Shown: piece by piece, positions 19,858 through 30,095 of the stretch
Numbering within the stretch: position 1 is the first letter of the stretch
Layout: each line of letters opens with the position of its first letter
Assembly: GCF_023150235.1 (NCBI RefSeq)
Contig: NZ_JAKLLH010000015.1
Span: 1-64,000 of the forward strand
Direction: 5' to 3'
Origin: Azonexus sp.
GTDB lineage: Bacteria; Pseudomonadota; Gammaproteobacteria; Burkholderiales; Rhodocyclaceae
DNA: 64,000 bases
Made by a program: the position numbers and the translations under genes
The notes under the pieces: generated by a model
Database searches by the model: none
What the model saw: only the letters and a program-made list of their open reading frames with translations
Told to the model about the DNA's origin: nothing

Positions 19858-21552
19858 ATGCCTCACCCCGATAATGACAAGATGCTGGCAGCGCTGCAAA
19901 AATCGCTGCACAAAAAGCGCGTACTGATCGTAGACCGCCATCCTGCCGCCCGTGAGTCACTGCGCCTGATGCTCGCCGAACTCGGCATCATCTCGGTCCA
20001 TGGCGTCGGCACCGCCGCCGAAGTGCTGCGCCAGGTGCGCGGCCACCGCTTCGACCTGATCCTTTCCGACTACTACCTCGAAGACGGCCGCGACGCCCAG
20101 CAGCTGCTCGAGGAAATGCGCCTGACCCATCTGATTCCGCGCTCGACGGTGTACATCGTGGTCACCAGCGAACGCGGCTACAGCAATGTCGTCGCCCTCG
20201 CCGAATTGTCGCCCGACGACTATCTGCTGCGTCCCTTCACCCCGGACGACCTGCACGGGCGCCTGGTCCGCGCCACCTATCGCAAGCACCAGCTGCGCCA
20301 CGTCCTGCAGCACCTGGAACGCAACAACCCGGAAGCGGCAATCGATGCCTGCGACCAATTGGCCGAGCAGGACAGCGACTTTCTCTACGACGCGCTGCGC
20401 TACAAGGGCGAGTTGCTGCTGCAGATCGGGCGCGCCGAAGAAGCCGAACGCGTCTTCCGCAATGTGATCGCCGCCCGCGAACAACCCTGGGCCAAGATGG
20501 GCCTGGCCCGCGCCCTGCGCGATCAGGGCCAGGCCGACCACGCGACGGCACTGGCCAGCGAGCTGCTGCGCGATGCGCCGAATTTCCTCGCGGTCAACGA
20601 TTTTCTGGCCAGCACGCTGAGCGAACTCGGCCGCCTCGACACCGCCCAACAAATCCTGCAGGTTGCCGCCGACCGTTCGCCGTACAACACCCGGCGGCAA
20701 AGACAGGTCGGCGACCTGGCCAGCCGCAACGGCGACCTGCTCGCCGCCGAGAAGGCCTACGGCACGGTACTCGAACGGAGCCGGGGCTCGACGCTGCGCA
20801 GCATCGACGACTTCACCAATCTGTCGCGGATTCTGATCGAGCGCGGCGACGTCGAATCGGCCCGACGCGTGCTCGGCAACCTGCAACGCGAATGGCGCAA
20901 CGACAAGCAGGCGGAAATGGCGGTGCTGGTCGGCGAAAGCCTGTGCCTGCATGCCGAAGGCCGCAGCGAACGGGCGGCACCGCTGGTGGAACAGGCGCTC
21001 GCCTTGCAAACCACGCTGGACAAGGAAAGTCAGCATGTTTTGACTGCCCGTCCGCAATCGCAGCGCCTGGCCGTGGACCTCGCCCGCGCCTGCTACGCCA
21101 GCGGCCAGGATGCCGCCGCCAACCAGATGATGCGGCGCGTCGCCAGCGAGAACAACGAAGATAGCCACCTGATGGCGCAAATTAACCGCGTCTTCGAGCA
21201 AACCGGGCATCGCGACAGCGGCCGCGACCTGCTTGCGCAGGTGGACAAGGAAATGGTCGTGCTCAACAACCGCGGCATCATCGCCGCCCGCAGCGGCAAC
21301 CTGCGCGGTGCGGTCGAGCTGCTGATGCAGGCGGCCGACGAAGCCCCCAATCTGCAGTTCCTGCTCAACGCCGCCAAGGCGATTTACTCGCTGCTCGACC
21401 AGGAAGGCTGGAACGCCGACCTCGCCGCTCGCGCCGACGACTACCTGCAGCGAGCCGAAATCAAGGACCCGGACAGCCCCAAGCTCAATGCCGCCCGGCT
21501 GTTGCGCAGCGCTGCCGCGCGCAAGCACGGAATCAACACACGGCCAGCCTGA
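19858..21552 (+). CDS. Response-regulator receiver domain fused to TPR repeats
   Basis: A 564-residue protein: CheY-like receiver (about residues 18-140) followed by about 400 residues of helical TPR-like repeats (for example GELLLQIGRAEEAERVFRN and 'FLASTLSELGRLDTAQQILQ'). There is no DNA-binding or enzymatic output domain, so it probably acts by protein contacts. The phosphoacceptor Asp is in LILSDYYLEDG and the switch Thr in VYIVVTSE. However, the usual N-terminal acidic pair is VDRH rather than DD, and the conserved KPF is RPF, so phosphorylation or its read-out may differ from canonical receivers. It is divergent from mnmG. Partner kinase not in the window. Confidence 0.88.
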   Translation: MPHPDNDKMLAALQKSLHKKRVLIVDRHPAARESLRLMLAELGIISVHGVGTAAEVLRQVRGHRFDLILSDYYLEDGRDAQQLLEEMRLTHLIPRSTVYIVVTSERGYSNVVALAELSPDDYLLRPFTPDDLHGRLVRATYRKHQLRHVLQHLERNNPEAAIDACDQLAEQDSDFLYDALRYKGELLLQIGRAEEAERVFRNVIAAREQPWAKMGLARALRDQGQADHATALASELLRDAPNFLAVNDFLASTLSELGRLDTAQQILQVAADRSPYNTRRQRQVGDLASRNGDLLAAEKAYGTVLERSRGSTLRSIDDFTNLSRILIERGDVESARRVLGNLQREWRNDKQAEMAVLVGESLCLHAEGRSERAAPLVEQALALQTTLDKESQHVLTARPQSQRLAVDLARACYASGQDAAANQMMRRVASENNEDSHLMAQINRVFEQTGHRDSGRDLLAQVDKEMVVLNNRGIIAARSGNLRGAVELLMQAADEAPNLQFLLNAAKAIYSLLDQEGWNADLAARADDYLQRAEIKDPDSPKLNAARLLRSAAARKHGINTRPA

Positions 21553-21565
21553 AAATCGGCTCGCC

Positions 21566-21581
21566 CCACGGTCGACCGTGG
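21566..21581. repeat. 16-bp perfect palindrome of the GGTCGACC family
   Basis: CCACGGTCGACCGTGG is a perfect palindrome beginning 13 bases after the stop of the receiver-TPR gene, in the 240-bp gap before livF. The rest of that gap shows no gene, apart from short G/C-rich inverted repeats around 21585-21630. Confidence 0.6.
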
Positions 21582-21792
21582 AAAAGCGGGGTTTTCCGGC
21601 CAAGCTGCGCGGGCGGAAAACCCGCTTGCGCAGAAACCTGGTGACCACCGCCTTCCCGCTCGAGGCTTACCACGACCCGGATCGGGGTAGCCGCAGCCAA
21701 GGGGCATTGCACCGATCAGCCCTGCCGCAGCTCGGGCAAACCCGAGGCCAGCACGGCCGTAACGCGCCGGGCCACGATCCCGACGGGCAGGC

Positions 21793-22553
<761 letters not shown>

Positions 22554-22557
<4 letters not shown>

Positions 22558-24329
22558 GCTGCGGACTCCACCCCGCCCAGATAGGCTTCAAGAACGCGCG
22601 GATTGCTCTGGATTTCGGCCGGCGTGCCTTCGGCGATCTTCTCGCCGAATTCCATGACCACGATACGGTCAGCCAGGCCCATGACGAATTCCATGTCGTG
22701 CTCGACCAGCAGAATGCCCATGCCTTCGCTGCGCAGCTTGCGCAGCAGGTCGGCGAGCGCCTGCTTTTCCAGGTAGCGAAGACCGGCGGCCGGTTCGTCG
22801 AGGAGCAGCAGACAGGGGTCGGACGCCAGTGCGCGGGCGATTTCGACAATCCGCTGCTGGCCCAGCGCCAGGCTGCCGGCCGGCTCGAACATCTGCTCCT
22901 TGAGCCCGACCCGCTCGATCTGCTGCGCCGCTTCGGCGAGCAAGCGGGCTTCCTCGCCGCGATCCAGGCGCAGCGCAGCGGCCAGCGTCCCTTGCCGGCC
23001 GCGCAGATGGGCGCCGATGGCGACGTTTTCGAGCACGCTCATCTGGCCAAGCAGCTTGACGTGCTGGAAGGTGCGGCTCATGCCACGGCGGGCGATGTCG
23101 CGCGATACCAGATCCACGGTCGACTCGCCCAGGAAGGCGATTTTGCCCTCGGTCGCCGGGTTGACCGCAGAAACGCAGTTGAACATCGTGCTCTTGCCGG
23201 CGCCGTTCGGGCCGATCAGCGCCATCACCTCGCCAGCCTTGACCGACAGCGACATGCGGTTATTGGCGACCAGACCGCCGAAGCGCTTGGTCACTTCGCT
23301 CGCGTCGAGCAGGACGCTGCCCGGCGCCGGCCGTGCACGGCGCGGCAGCGGCTCGGCGGCGACCAGCTGGCGCGGTCCGCCGGCGCTACGCAGCGGCAGC
23401 CGGCGCAGGATCACCGGCCACAGGCCGTCGCGGGCACGCTGCAGGATCAGCACCATCGCGATGCCGAAGACGATGATCTCGAAATTGCCGCTCTGACCGA
23501 GCAACTGCGGCAGGAAATCCTGCAGCCACTGCTTGAGCACGGTGATCAGCCCGGCGCCAAGTACGGCGCCCCAGACGTGACCGACGCCGCCGATCACCGC
23601 CATGAACAGGTATTCGATGCCCTGGTTGATCGAGAACGGGGTCGGGTTGACGAAGCGTTGCAGGTGCGCGTAGAGCCAGCCGGAAATCGCCGCCAGCACC
23701 GCCGCGATCAGGAAGATCACGATCTTGGCCTGCGGCGTATTCACCCCCATCGCCTCGGCCATCACCGCGCCGCCCTTGAGCGCGCGGATCGAACGGCCGA
23801 CCCGCGAATCGAGCAGATTGCGGACGCTCAGCATCGCCAGCAGCACGACCAGCCAGATCAGGTAGTAGAACTCGCGTGCCGACTTCAGCTCCCAGCCGAA
23901 CAGCGACACCGTCGGAATCCCGGTGATCCCGGTATGGCCGCCGAGGAACTCGACGTTGCCAAACAGGAAATAAAGGCTGATCCCCCAGGCAATCGTCCCC
24001 AGCGGCAAATAATGGCCGCCCATGCGCAGGGTGATGAAACCGAGGCAAAGGGCTACCGCCGCCGTCAGCGCGATGCCGATCAGCAGCGTCAGCCACGGCG
24101 ACACGCCGTACACGGTGGTCAGCCAGGCGGTGGTGTAGGCGCCGAGGCCGACAAAGGCCGCCTGGCCGAAGGAAGTCAGGCCGCCGACGCCGGTCAGCAA
24201 CACCAGGCCGACGGCGACGATGGCGTAAAGGCCGATATAGTTGAGCAAAGTGACGGTAAATTCGGGCAACAGCAGCGGCCCGGCACCTAACAGCGCAACA
24301 AAAACGATCAGGGGCAGGTGGCGCATCAT
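22554..24329 (-). CDS. Fused LivM permease - LivG ATPase of a branched-chain amino-acid-type transporter
   Basis: One 591-residue chain combines two subunits that are usually separate. Residues ~1-310 are a LivM-type permease with about 8-9 membrane helices ('[29 protein letters not shown]', '[18 protein letters not shown]'). A linker follows (about 310-345). Residues ~346-591 are a LivG ATPase with Walker [17 protein letters not shown], signature '[16 protein letters not shown]' and Walker [16 protein letters not shown]. The signature is LALGQQ rather than LSYGQQ. ATG 24329 overlaps the livH stop by 4 bases. Fused forms are known in proteobacteria (general knowledge). Confidence 0.92.
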
Positions 24330-25366
24330 TCTTCCTCCTCCTCGACATGGCGGGTGGTCAGCGAACGCCACAGCAGCACCGGGATGATCATGGTGAACAC
24401 GATCACTTCCTTGTAGGCGCTGGCCCAGAACGACGAATACGATTCAAGCAGGCCGACCAGCAGCGCACCGAGCGCCGCCACCGGATACGAGGCGAGGCCG
24501 CCGATGATCGCGCCGACAAAGCCCTTGAGGCCGATCAGGAAGCCCGAATCGTAGTAAATGGTGGTGATCGGCGCGATCAGGATGCCGGAGAAGACGCCAA
24601 TCGCCGCCGCCAGCGTGAAGCAGAGCTTGCCGGCCAGGGTCGGCGCGATCCCCATCAGGCGGGCACCGGTGCGGTTCATCGCGGTGGCGCGCAGCGCCTT
24701 GCCGTACAGGGTGCGCTCGAAGAAGAAGTAGAGGCCGGCGATCAGCGCCGCCGACGCGGCGACCACCAGCAGGGTCTGCCCCTGCAGCGGCGCCCCGGCG
24801 AGTTCGAAGCTGACTTCGGTGAAGGCCGGCGTGCGCGAGCCTTCGGCACCGAAGAAGAGCAGGCCGAGCCCGATCATCGCCACATGCACCGCCACCGAGA
24901 CGATCAGCAGCACCAGCACCGAGGCACCAGCCAGCGGCTGGTAGGCGACGCGATAAACCATCGGCCCCATCGGCACCACCAGCAGCAGGGAAAGCAGCAC
25001 CTGCAACGCCAGCGGCAGGTCACCCGGCGGCAGCGCAAAGAGCACGGCGGCGCACAGCAGCGGCCAGCCGAGGTTGAAAATCAATAGCGACGGCAGCTTG
25101 CCGTAACGCCCCTCGCGCAACATCTGCACACCGTCGAGGACGATCACCACCAGGCCGAGCGCCAGCAACAACCAGACCGTGCCCGGTATCTTGCCGGCTT
25201 GCAGGCTGGCCAGGGTCAATGCGCCGTAGGCGACGAATTCACCCTGAGGAATGAAAATGATGCGGGTGACGGCAAAAATCAGCACCAGCGCGAGTGCGAG
25301 CAAGGCATAGATGGCGCCGTTGGTGACGCCGTCCTGGCCAAGCAGGAGAAATATCTGCAGATCCAT
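24326..25366 (-). CDS. livH: Branched-chain amino-acid-type ABC transporter permease LivH
   Basis: Inner-membrane permease, 346 residues, with about 9-10 helices. LivH signatures include '[33 protein letters not shown]' near the N-terminus, '[17 protein letters not shown]' and '[26 protein letters not shown]'. ATG 25366 ([11 protein letters not shown]) was chosen over one at 25414, because the extra residues are basic/proline-rich and not part of the family. It is followed by livMG and livF in overlapping order; the binding-protein genes lie upstream. Confidence 0.92.
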   Translation of the reverse strand: MDLQIFLLLGQDGVTNGAIYALLALALVLIFAVTRIIFIPQGEFVAYGALTLASLQAGKIPGTVWLLLALGLVVIVLDGVQMLREGRYGKLPSLLIFNLGWPLLCAAVLFALPPGDLPLALQVLLSLLLVVPMGPMVYRVAYQPLAGASVLVLLIVSVAVHVAMIGLGLLFFGAEGSRTPAFTEVSFELAGAPLQGQTLLVVAASAALIAGLYFFFERTLYGKALRATAMNRTGARLMGIAPTLAGKLCFTLAAAIGVFSGILIAPITTIYYDSGFLIGLKGFVGAIIGGLASYPVAALGALLVGLLESYSSFWASAYKEVIVFTMIIPVLLWRSLTTRHVEEEEE

Positions 25367-25475
25367 GCGGAGCGGGGGAGCCGGGCTCCCGGAAAAACGA
25401 AGCGGGGAAAACAAGCCGCCCGGCGGAGAAAAACCCGGCCGGACGGCGGTCAGGCCGGGACCAGCCCGGCATCGA

Positions 25476-26615
25476 TCATTTGATCAACTTCCAGGTATTG
25501 TTCTGGATGGTCACCATGACCCGTGCGCGCTGATCGAAGCCTTGGTGATCGCTGGTCGACATGTTGAAGATACCGTGTGCACCGGGCACATTCTTGACCC
25601 CTTCGAGCGCCTCGCGCAGGGCACGGCGGAACTCGACGGTACCCGGCCTGGCCTTCTTCAGGGCCTGCGGAATCGCCGCGCCGAGCAGCACCCCGGCATC
25701 CCAGGCATGACCACCGAAGGACGAAACGCTGCCCTTGCCGTTGGCAGCTTCGTACTTGTTAACGTATTCCAGCGCTGAATTCCGGACCGGATTATCGGCC
25801 GGCAGTTGCGCCGCAACAACCATCGGCCCGACCGGCAGGAAAGCACCTTCGACATCCTTGGCACCGACGCGCAGGAAGTCGTTGTTGGCAACGCCATGGG
25901 TCTGGTAGATCAGGCCCTTGTAACCCTTTTCCTTGAGCGCCTTCTGCGGCAGCACGGCCGGCGTGCCGGCCCCGCCGACCAGCACGGCATCCGGCTTGGC
26001 GGCGATGATCTTGAGGATCTGGCCGGTGACCGAAGTGTCGTTGCGCTGATAGCGCTCGCTGGCCACCACCTTCAGCTTGCGGGCCTCGGCGATCTTGGCA
26101 AATTCCTTGTACCAGCCTTCGCCGTAGGCATCGGCAAAGCCGATAAAGGCAACGCTCTGGACATTCTTGTCGGTCATGTGCTGGACGATCGCGGTCGCCA
26201 TGTGCGCATCGTTCTGGGCGGTCTTGAACACCCATTGGCGCTTGGTGTCCATCGGCTCGACCACAATCGCCGAACCGGCCATCGAAATCAGCGGCGTTTC
26301 GTTGTCGACCGCGATATCCATCATCGCCAGCGAATTCGGCGTCGTCGTCGAACCGATCACCACATCGACCTTGTTTTCGGAAATCAGCTTCTTGATATTC
26401 TTGGTCGCGGCGGTCGGGTCGGTCGCGTCGTCAAGCACGATGTAATTGACTTTCTGACCGCCGATGGTGGTTGGCAGAAGCGCAATCGTGTTCTTTTCGG
26501 GAATCCCCAGCGATGCCGCCGGTCCGGTGGCGGAAACGGATACGCCGATATTGATTTCGGCCAGGGCCGCGGTAGAAAAAGCGGCCAGGACGGCAAGCGC
26601 CAGTTTTCTCGACAT
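25476..26615 (-). CDS. Liv-type periplasmic substrate-binding protein (copy 1)
   Basis: Type I periplasmic binding protein, 379 residues, with a signal peptide (KLALAVLAAFSTAALA). The mature part begins EINIGVSVSATGPAASLGIP and keeps the two-lobe pattern: 'GSTTTPNSLAMMDIAVDNETPLISMAGSA', 'AFIGFADAYGEGWYKEF', and 'PDAVLVGGAGTPAVLPQKAL'. It lies 109 bp before livH and is very similar to the next gene upstream, so it is one of two tandem paralogues. Ligand unknown. Confidence 0.92.
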   Translation of the reverse strand: MSRKLALAVLAAFSTAALAEINIGVSVSATGPAASLGIPEKNTIALLPTTIGGQKVNYIVLDDATDPTAATKNIKKLISENKVDVVIGSTTTPNSLAMMDIAVDNETPLISMAGSAIVVEPMDTKRQWVFKTAQNDAHMATAIVQHMTDKNVQSVAFIGFADAYGEGWYKEFAKIAEARKLKVVASERYQRNDTSVTGQILKIIAAKPDAVLVGGAGTPAVLPQKALKEKGYKGLIYQTHGVANNDFLRVGAKDVEGAFLPVGPMVVAAQLPADNPVRNSALEYVNKYEAANGKGSVSSFGGHAWDAGVLLGAAIPQALKKARPGTVEFRRALREALEGVKNVPGAHGIFNMSTSDHQGFDQRARVMVTIQNNTWKLIK

Positions 26616-26698
26616 CGAGAGCTCCCGTGGAACAAGTTATGAAGCGGCCGATTCTAGCACGCAGGGGCCGCCCGCCAGCGAACGCCCCCCGTAGCAGC

Positions 26699-27841
26699 TT
26701 ACTGTGCCAGTTTCCAGCTACCGCCTTCGATCCTGACCATCACGCGTGCACGTTGATCCAGGCCCAGGTGATCGTTGGCGCTCATGTTGAACACACCGTG
26801 CGAGGCCGGCAGGTTTCGTGTTGCCTCCAGGGCCTCGCGCAATGCTACGCGGAACTCGCGGCTACCCGGTTGCGTCTTTTTCAGCGCCGCCGGCAAGGCA
26901 TTGGTCAGCAGCATTCCGGCATCCCAGGCATAGCCGCCGAAGGCATTGACACTACCCTTGCCGTGAACAGCCTCGTACTTTGCAACATATTCGCCGGCGG
27001 ATTTCTTTACCGGACTATCCGCCGGCAATTGGGCTGCAACCAGCACCGGCCCCGTCGGCAACACCGTCCCCTCGCAATCCTTGCCGCAAACCCGCAGGAA
27101 ATCGTTGTTGGCAACACCGTGAGTCTGGTAGATGGTTCCCTTGTAACCCTTTTCTTTCAACGATTTCTGCGGCAGCGCTGCCGGCGTGCCGGCACCGCCG
27201 ATCAGGATGGCATCCGGCTTGGCGGCGAGTATTTTCAAAATCTGCCCGGTCACCGAGGTGTCGGTACGGTTAAAACGCTCGCTGGCAAGTACTTGTATCT
27301 TGCGCACCTCGGCCAGTTTGGAAAATTCGTTCCACCACCCTTCGCCGTAGGCATCGGCAAAGCCGATGTAGGCCACCGTGCGAATCTGATGATTGGTCAT
27401 GTGTTCGACAATGGCCGTTGCCATGTGCGCATCGTTCTGCGCCGTCTTGAATACCCAGCGCCGCTTGTCGTCCATCGGTTCGACAATACGTGCCGATGCC
27501 GCCATGGCAATCATCGGCGTTTCGTTTTCGGCAACGACATCGATCATCGCCAGGGAATTGGGCGTCGTGGTCGAGCCGATCAACAAGTCAATCTTGTTCT
27601 CGCTAATCAGCTTGCGGGCATTTTTTACTGCCGTAGTGGTATCCGAGGCATCGTCGAGAACGAAGTAATTCACCTTCTGCCCGGCAATCTGGGTCGGCAA
27701 CAAGGCAATGGTGTTTTTCTCCGGAATTCCGAGCGATGCTGCCGGCCCGGTCGCGGACAAGGAAACGCCGATATTCACATCTGCCTGCAAGGCAGTGCTG
27801 GAAACGCACAAGAGCCCGGCAAGCAAGCATCCCTTTTTCAT
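26699..27841 (-). CDS. Liv-type periplasmic substrate-binding protein (copy 2)
   Basis: Paralogue of the adjacent binding protein, 380 residues; signal peptide from MKKGCLLAGLLCVSSTALQA (ATG 27841; 84-bp gap to copy 1). It shares 'GVSLSATGPAASLGIPEKNT' with copy 1. It differs in having two cysteines four residues apart in FLRVCGKDCEG, where copy 1 reads FLRVGAKDVEG; these could form a periplasmic disulfide. The pair suggests duplication followed by change in ligand preference. Confidence 0.9.
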   Translation of the reverse strand: MKKGCLLAGLLCVSSTALQADVNIGVSLSATGPAASLGIPEKNTIALLPTQIAGQKVNYFVLDDASDTTTAVKNARKLISENKIDLLIGSTTTPNSLAMIDVVAENETPMIAMAASARIVEPMDDKRRWVFKTAQNDAHMATAIVEHMTNHQIRTVAYIGFADAYGEGWWNEFSKLAEVRKIQVLASERFNRTDTSVTGQILKILAAKPDAILIGGAGTPAALPQKSLKEKGYKGTIYQTHGVANNDFLRVCGKDCEGTVLPTGPVLVAAQLPADSPVKKSAGEYVAKYEAVHGKGSVNAFGGYAWDAGMLLTNALPAALKKTQPGSREFRVALREALEATRNLPASHGVFNMSANDHLGLDQRARVMVRIEGGSWKLAQ

Positions 27842-28041
27842 CTTCCCCCCTGAAGTGTTGCGGTTCACGCCCTTCGCCGGCACACTCGGCCAGAGTTGAG
27901 CGCTAATGAACCGATTGAACAAAGGTGAAACCCTAGCTTCAGCCGCCGCATCCCGCAAGCGAGTGGATCAAGGGAGACGTAACGAATGGCAAACTTTTTC
28001 CGCCTTGGGCGCGGAAACCCGACTCGATTCCCCGGATGGGG

Positions 28042-28800
28042 TCAATTTTCGGCGGGCAAGCCGCAGGCTTCGATGATGGCCGCCCTCGCCTCCCTGGCGA
28101 CCTGGCGCCTATCCTCGCCATTCTCCCCGCATGGAGGCAAGCTCCTTAGCCGGGCAACGATGCGCCGGCGCCCGAGAATCGCCCGGGTGCACTGCCCAAG
28201 CGAGATATCGCCGTCGTAACGTGGGGCCAGGCTGCGCTGCCCGTTCTCCTCCCAGTAAGACAGCGCGAGCGGCAGAACCGGATAGCCGGCGCTCAAGGCT
28301 GGCTGCAGCAGCGCGGCGTGGAAGTGCAGGAGGTGAGTACCGTCGGTCGTCGTTCCCTCGGGAAAGAGGGCAAGCAGTTTTCCGCTAGCGAGGATGCCGG
28401 CAATTTCGGTATTGATGATCCTGGCGTGACCACGACTACCCCGACGGAGAAAAACGGTATCATTTTTTGCTGCCAGCCAGCCGATCAGCGGCCAGTGCCT
28501 GACCTCTTCCTTGGCAACAAAAGCCGAAGGCAGAACGGCATTGATGACGAAGATGTCGAGCCAGGAGATATGGTTGGCAACCAGCATGGCGCCGGGCCGG
28601 ATATGGCTCAGGTCGGCATCGACCTCGACTCCGAGCGCGGCGAGCAGGGCAGCCGACCACCTGGCCTTGAGTGCCAGGCGCCGACGATCCCCACAGCAGG
28701 GGAAGACGAAGAAAGCGACAAGGGCCCCCGCCAGCAGCAGGAGCCCCAGACACAGCAGGCGCCAGGCCCGCTGCCAGGAAGAAGTAGCGTTATCCAGAAT
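28042..28800 (-). CDS. 1-acyl-glycerol-3-phosphate/lyso-ornithine-lipid acyltransferase (PlsC/OlsA-like), unusual start
   Basis: PlsC-family membrane acyltransferase. The NHxxxD motif is NHISWLDIFV, the second motif is LFPEGTTTDG, and KNDTVFLRRGSRGHAR lies between. An N-terminal membrane helix (WRLLCLGLLLLAGALVAFF) is encoded between 28800 and 28588, upstream of the first ATG in frame (28587). A stop TAA of olsB (28803-28801) is directly upstream in the same frame, so initiation must be at ATT 28800, CTG 28797 or another non-ATG codon, or translation restarts after OlsB. About 252 residues. Directly follows an OlsB-like gene, so it probably acylates lyso-ornithine lipid (OlsA). Confidence 0.75.
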   Translation of the reverse strand: MLDNATSSWQRAWRLLCLGLLLLAGALVAFFVFPCCGDRRRLALKARWSAALLAALGVEVDADLSHIRPGAMLVANHISWLDIFVINAVLPSAFVAKEEVRHWPLIGWLAAKNDTVFLRRGSRGHARIINTEIAGILASGKLLALFPEGTTTDGTHLLHFHAALLQPALSAGYPVLPLALSYWEENGQRSLAPRYDGDISLGQCTRAILGRRRIVARLRSLPPCGENGEDRRQVAREARAAIIEACGLPAEN

Positions 28801-29553
28801 TTATCCCAGGTAATGTTTCGCGTAGCGATCCGATATCCGCGACATCGGCATCAGGATCGGCAAGTCGGCGGTATTGAAATCGGGATCCCAGGCCGGTTCG
28901 CCGCAAATCCACGCGCCTGCCCGCAGATACCCCTTGATCAACGGCGGGGTTTCCGCTTCCAGATCGCGACGTAGCGCAGCCAGCGGCAGCGGACAACGCG
29001 GAAAAACGCGGTATTCGGCCGGTCCGAGATGTTCTTCGACAAGGCGAGTATACAGGCTGGCGGCGACATGTCCGCCATCGGCCATGCTGATCGAGGCACA
29101 ACCCATCAGGTAGTCATAGCCACCTTCGAGCATGTACTGCGCCAGCCCCGACCAGAGCAGGGTGATCGTCGCGCCAGTCCGGTAGTCGGGATGAACACAG
29201 GAGCGGCCGATCTCGACCAGGCGTGGACGCAGGTGGTGCAGGCGGGTCAGGTCGAATTCGTTTTCCGAGTAGTAGCCGATCTGGCGGGCATTTTCCGGCG
29301 GCAGGATGCGATAGGTGCCGACGATTTCGCCACTTTGCGCATCGCGTACGACCAGGTGTTCGCAGTAGGGATCGTAGATGTCGTGATCGACACCGGGCGT
29401 ACGGCTGGGCAGGCGGGCGCCCATTTCGCCGGCAAAAATGCGGTGGCGGAGACGCTGCGCCTCGAGGATATCGCCCGCCGTGCGGGCAAAACCGACGCTC
29501 AGCGCCGGCCGGGGGCTACGCCGGCGCTCCAGTCCGGCCTGTTTTTGTTCCAT
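28801..29553 (-). CDS. olsB: L-ornithine N-alpha-acyltransferase (OlsB-like)
   Basis: GNAT-fold acyltransferase, 250 residues, that makes lyso-ornithine lipid from ornithine and a 3-hydroxyacyl-ACP. Family signatures: 'LEAQRLRHRIFAGEMGARL', 'YDPYCEHLVVRDA', TYRILPPENARQIGYYSENEFDL (split here as two overlapping stretches), 'EIGRSCVHPDYR', 'GCASISMADGGHVAASLY' and 'PPLIKGYLRAGAWICGEPAWDPDF'. ATG 29553 has GGAGAG seven bases upstream. Substrate is inferred from the family and the adjoining PlsC-like gene. Confidence 0.88.
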   Translation of the reverse strand: MEQKQAGLERRRSPRPALSVGFARTAGDILEAQRLRHRIFAGEMGARLPSRTPGVDHDIYDPYCEHLVVRDAQSGEIVGTYRILPPENARQIGYYSENEFDLTRLHHLRPRLVEIGRSCVHPDYRTGATITLLWSGLAQYMLEGGYDYLMGCASISMADGGHVAASLYTRLVEEHLGPAEYRVFPRCPLPLAALRRDLEAETPPLIKGYLRAGAWICGEPAWDPDFNTADLPILMPMSRISDRYAKHYLG

Positions 29554-29631
29554 TTGACTCTCCTTGGATGTGTGGGGAGAGTCTGGTGCCGGCAAGTTAC
29601 ACGCCGATTGCCGGCGTTTTACGGAAGAATT

Positions 29632-30084
29632 TCAATAGCGACTGACGCGCGACTCGCCGCGACCGGAAAGAATGCGCACCCGGTCGCCGGAGCGAAACTC
29701 GGCGGCATGAGCTTCCTGCACGATGGAAAGCATCTGGCCGCTATCGAGCCGGACGGTAATTTCCAGCGCCGGCTTGCGCGTGGCCCCCTCCTCGATATTG
29801 CCGCCAAGCAGCCCCCCCGCCACCACGCCGATCACGGTGGCAATCGCCGCGCCTTTACCCCCGCCGACCGTGCTGCCGGCAAGACCACCGATGGCGGCAC
29901 CGGCCAGACCGCCCACCGGCGACCTGGTCCCCTCCAGTTGCACTTCCCGTACCGATTCGACCACGCCGATACGCACCGTCTGCTCGTAGCGAGCCTGTTC
30001 GCGGGTATAGACGTCGCCGGACTTGCTGCTGGCACAGCCGGCAAGCAATGCCACGGTCGACAAGGCCATCAGGGCAATTTTCAT
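29632..30084 (-). CDS. SlyB-like glycine-zipper outer-membrane lipoprotein
   Basis: A 150-residue lipoprotein. The signal peptide ends at the lipobox LLAGCASS. A Gly/Ala-rich zipper segment follows ('PVGGLAGAAIGGLAGSTVGGGKGAAIATVIGVVAGGLLGGN' region, about residues 55-95), then a C-terminal domain 'EITVRLDSGQMLSIVQEA', 'FRSGDRVRIL'. The layout matches the SlyB/Pcp17 family. Function in these bacteria is envelope integrity at best; the exact role is unknown. Confidence 0.85.
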   Translation of the reverse strand: MKIALMALSTVALLAGCASSKSGDVYTREQARYEQTVRIGVVESVREVQLEGTRSPVGGLAGAAIGGLAGSTVGGGKGAAIATVIGVVAGGLLGGNIEEGATRKPALEITVRLDSGQMLSIVQEAHAAEFRSGDRVRILSGRGESRVSRY

Positions 30085-30095
30085 TTCCGTTCCAC

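Noticed and set aside
15400-19900. A parS site for ParB
   Set aside because: No palindrome resembling TGTTTCACGTGAAACA was seen in this stretch. It may lie outside the window.
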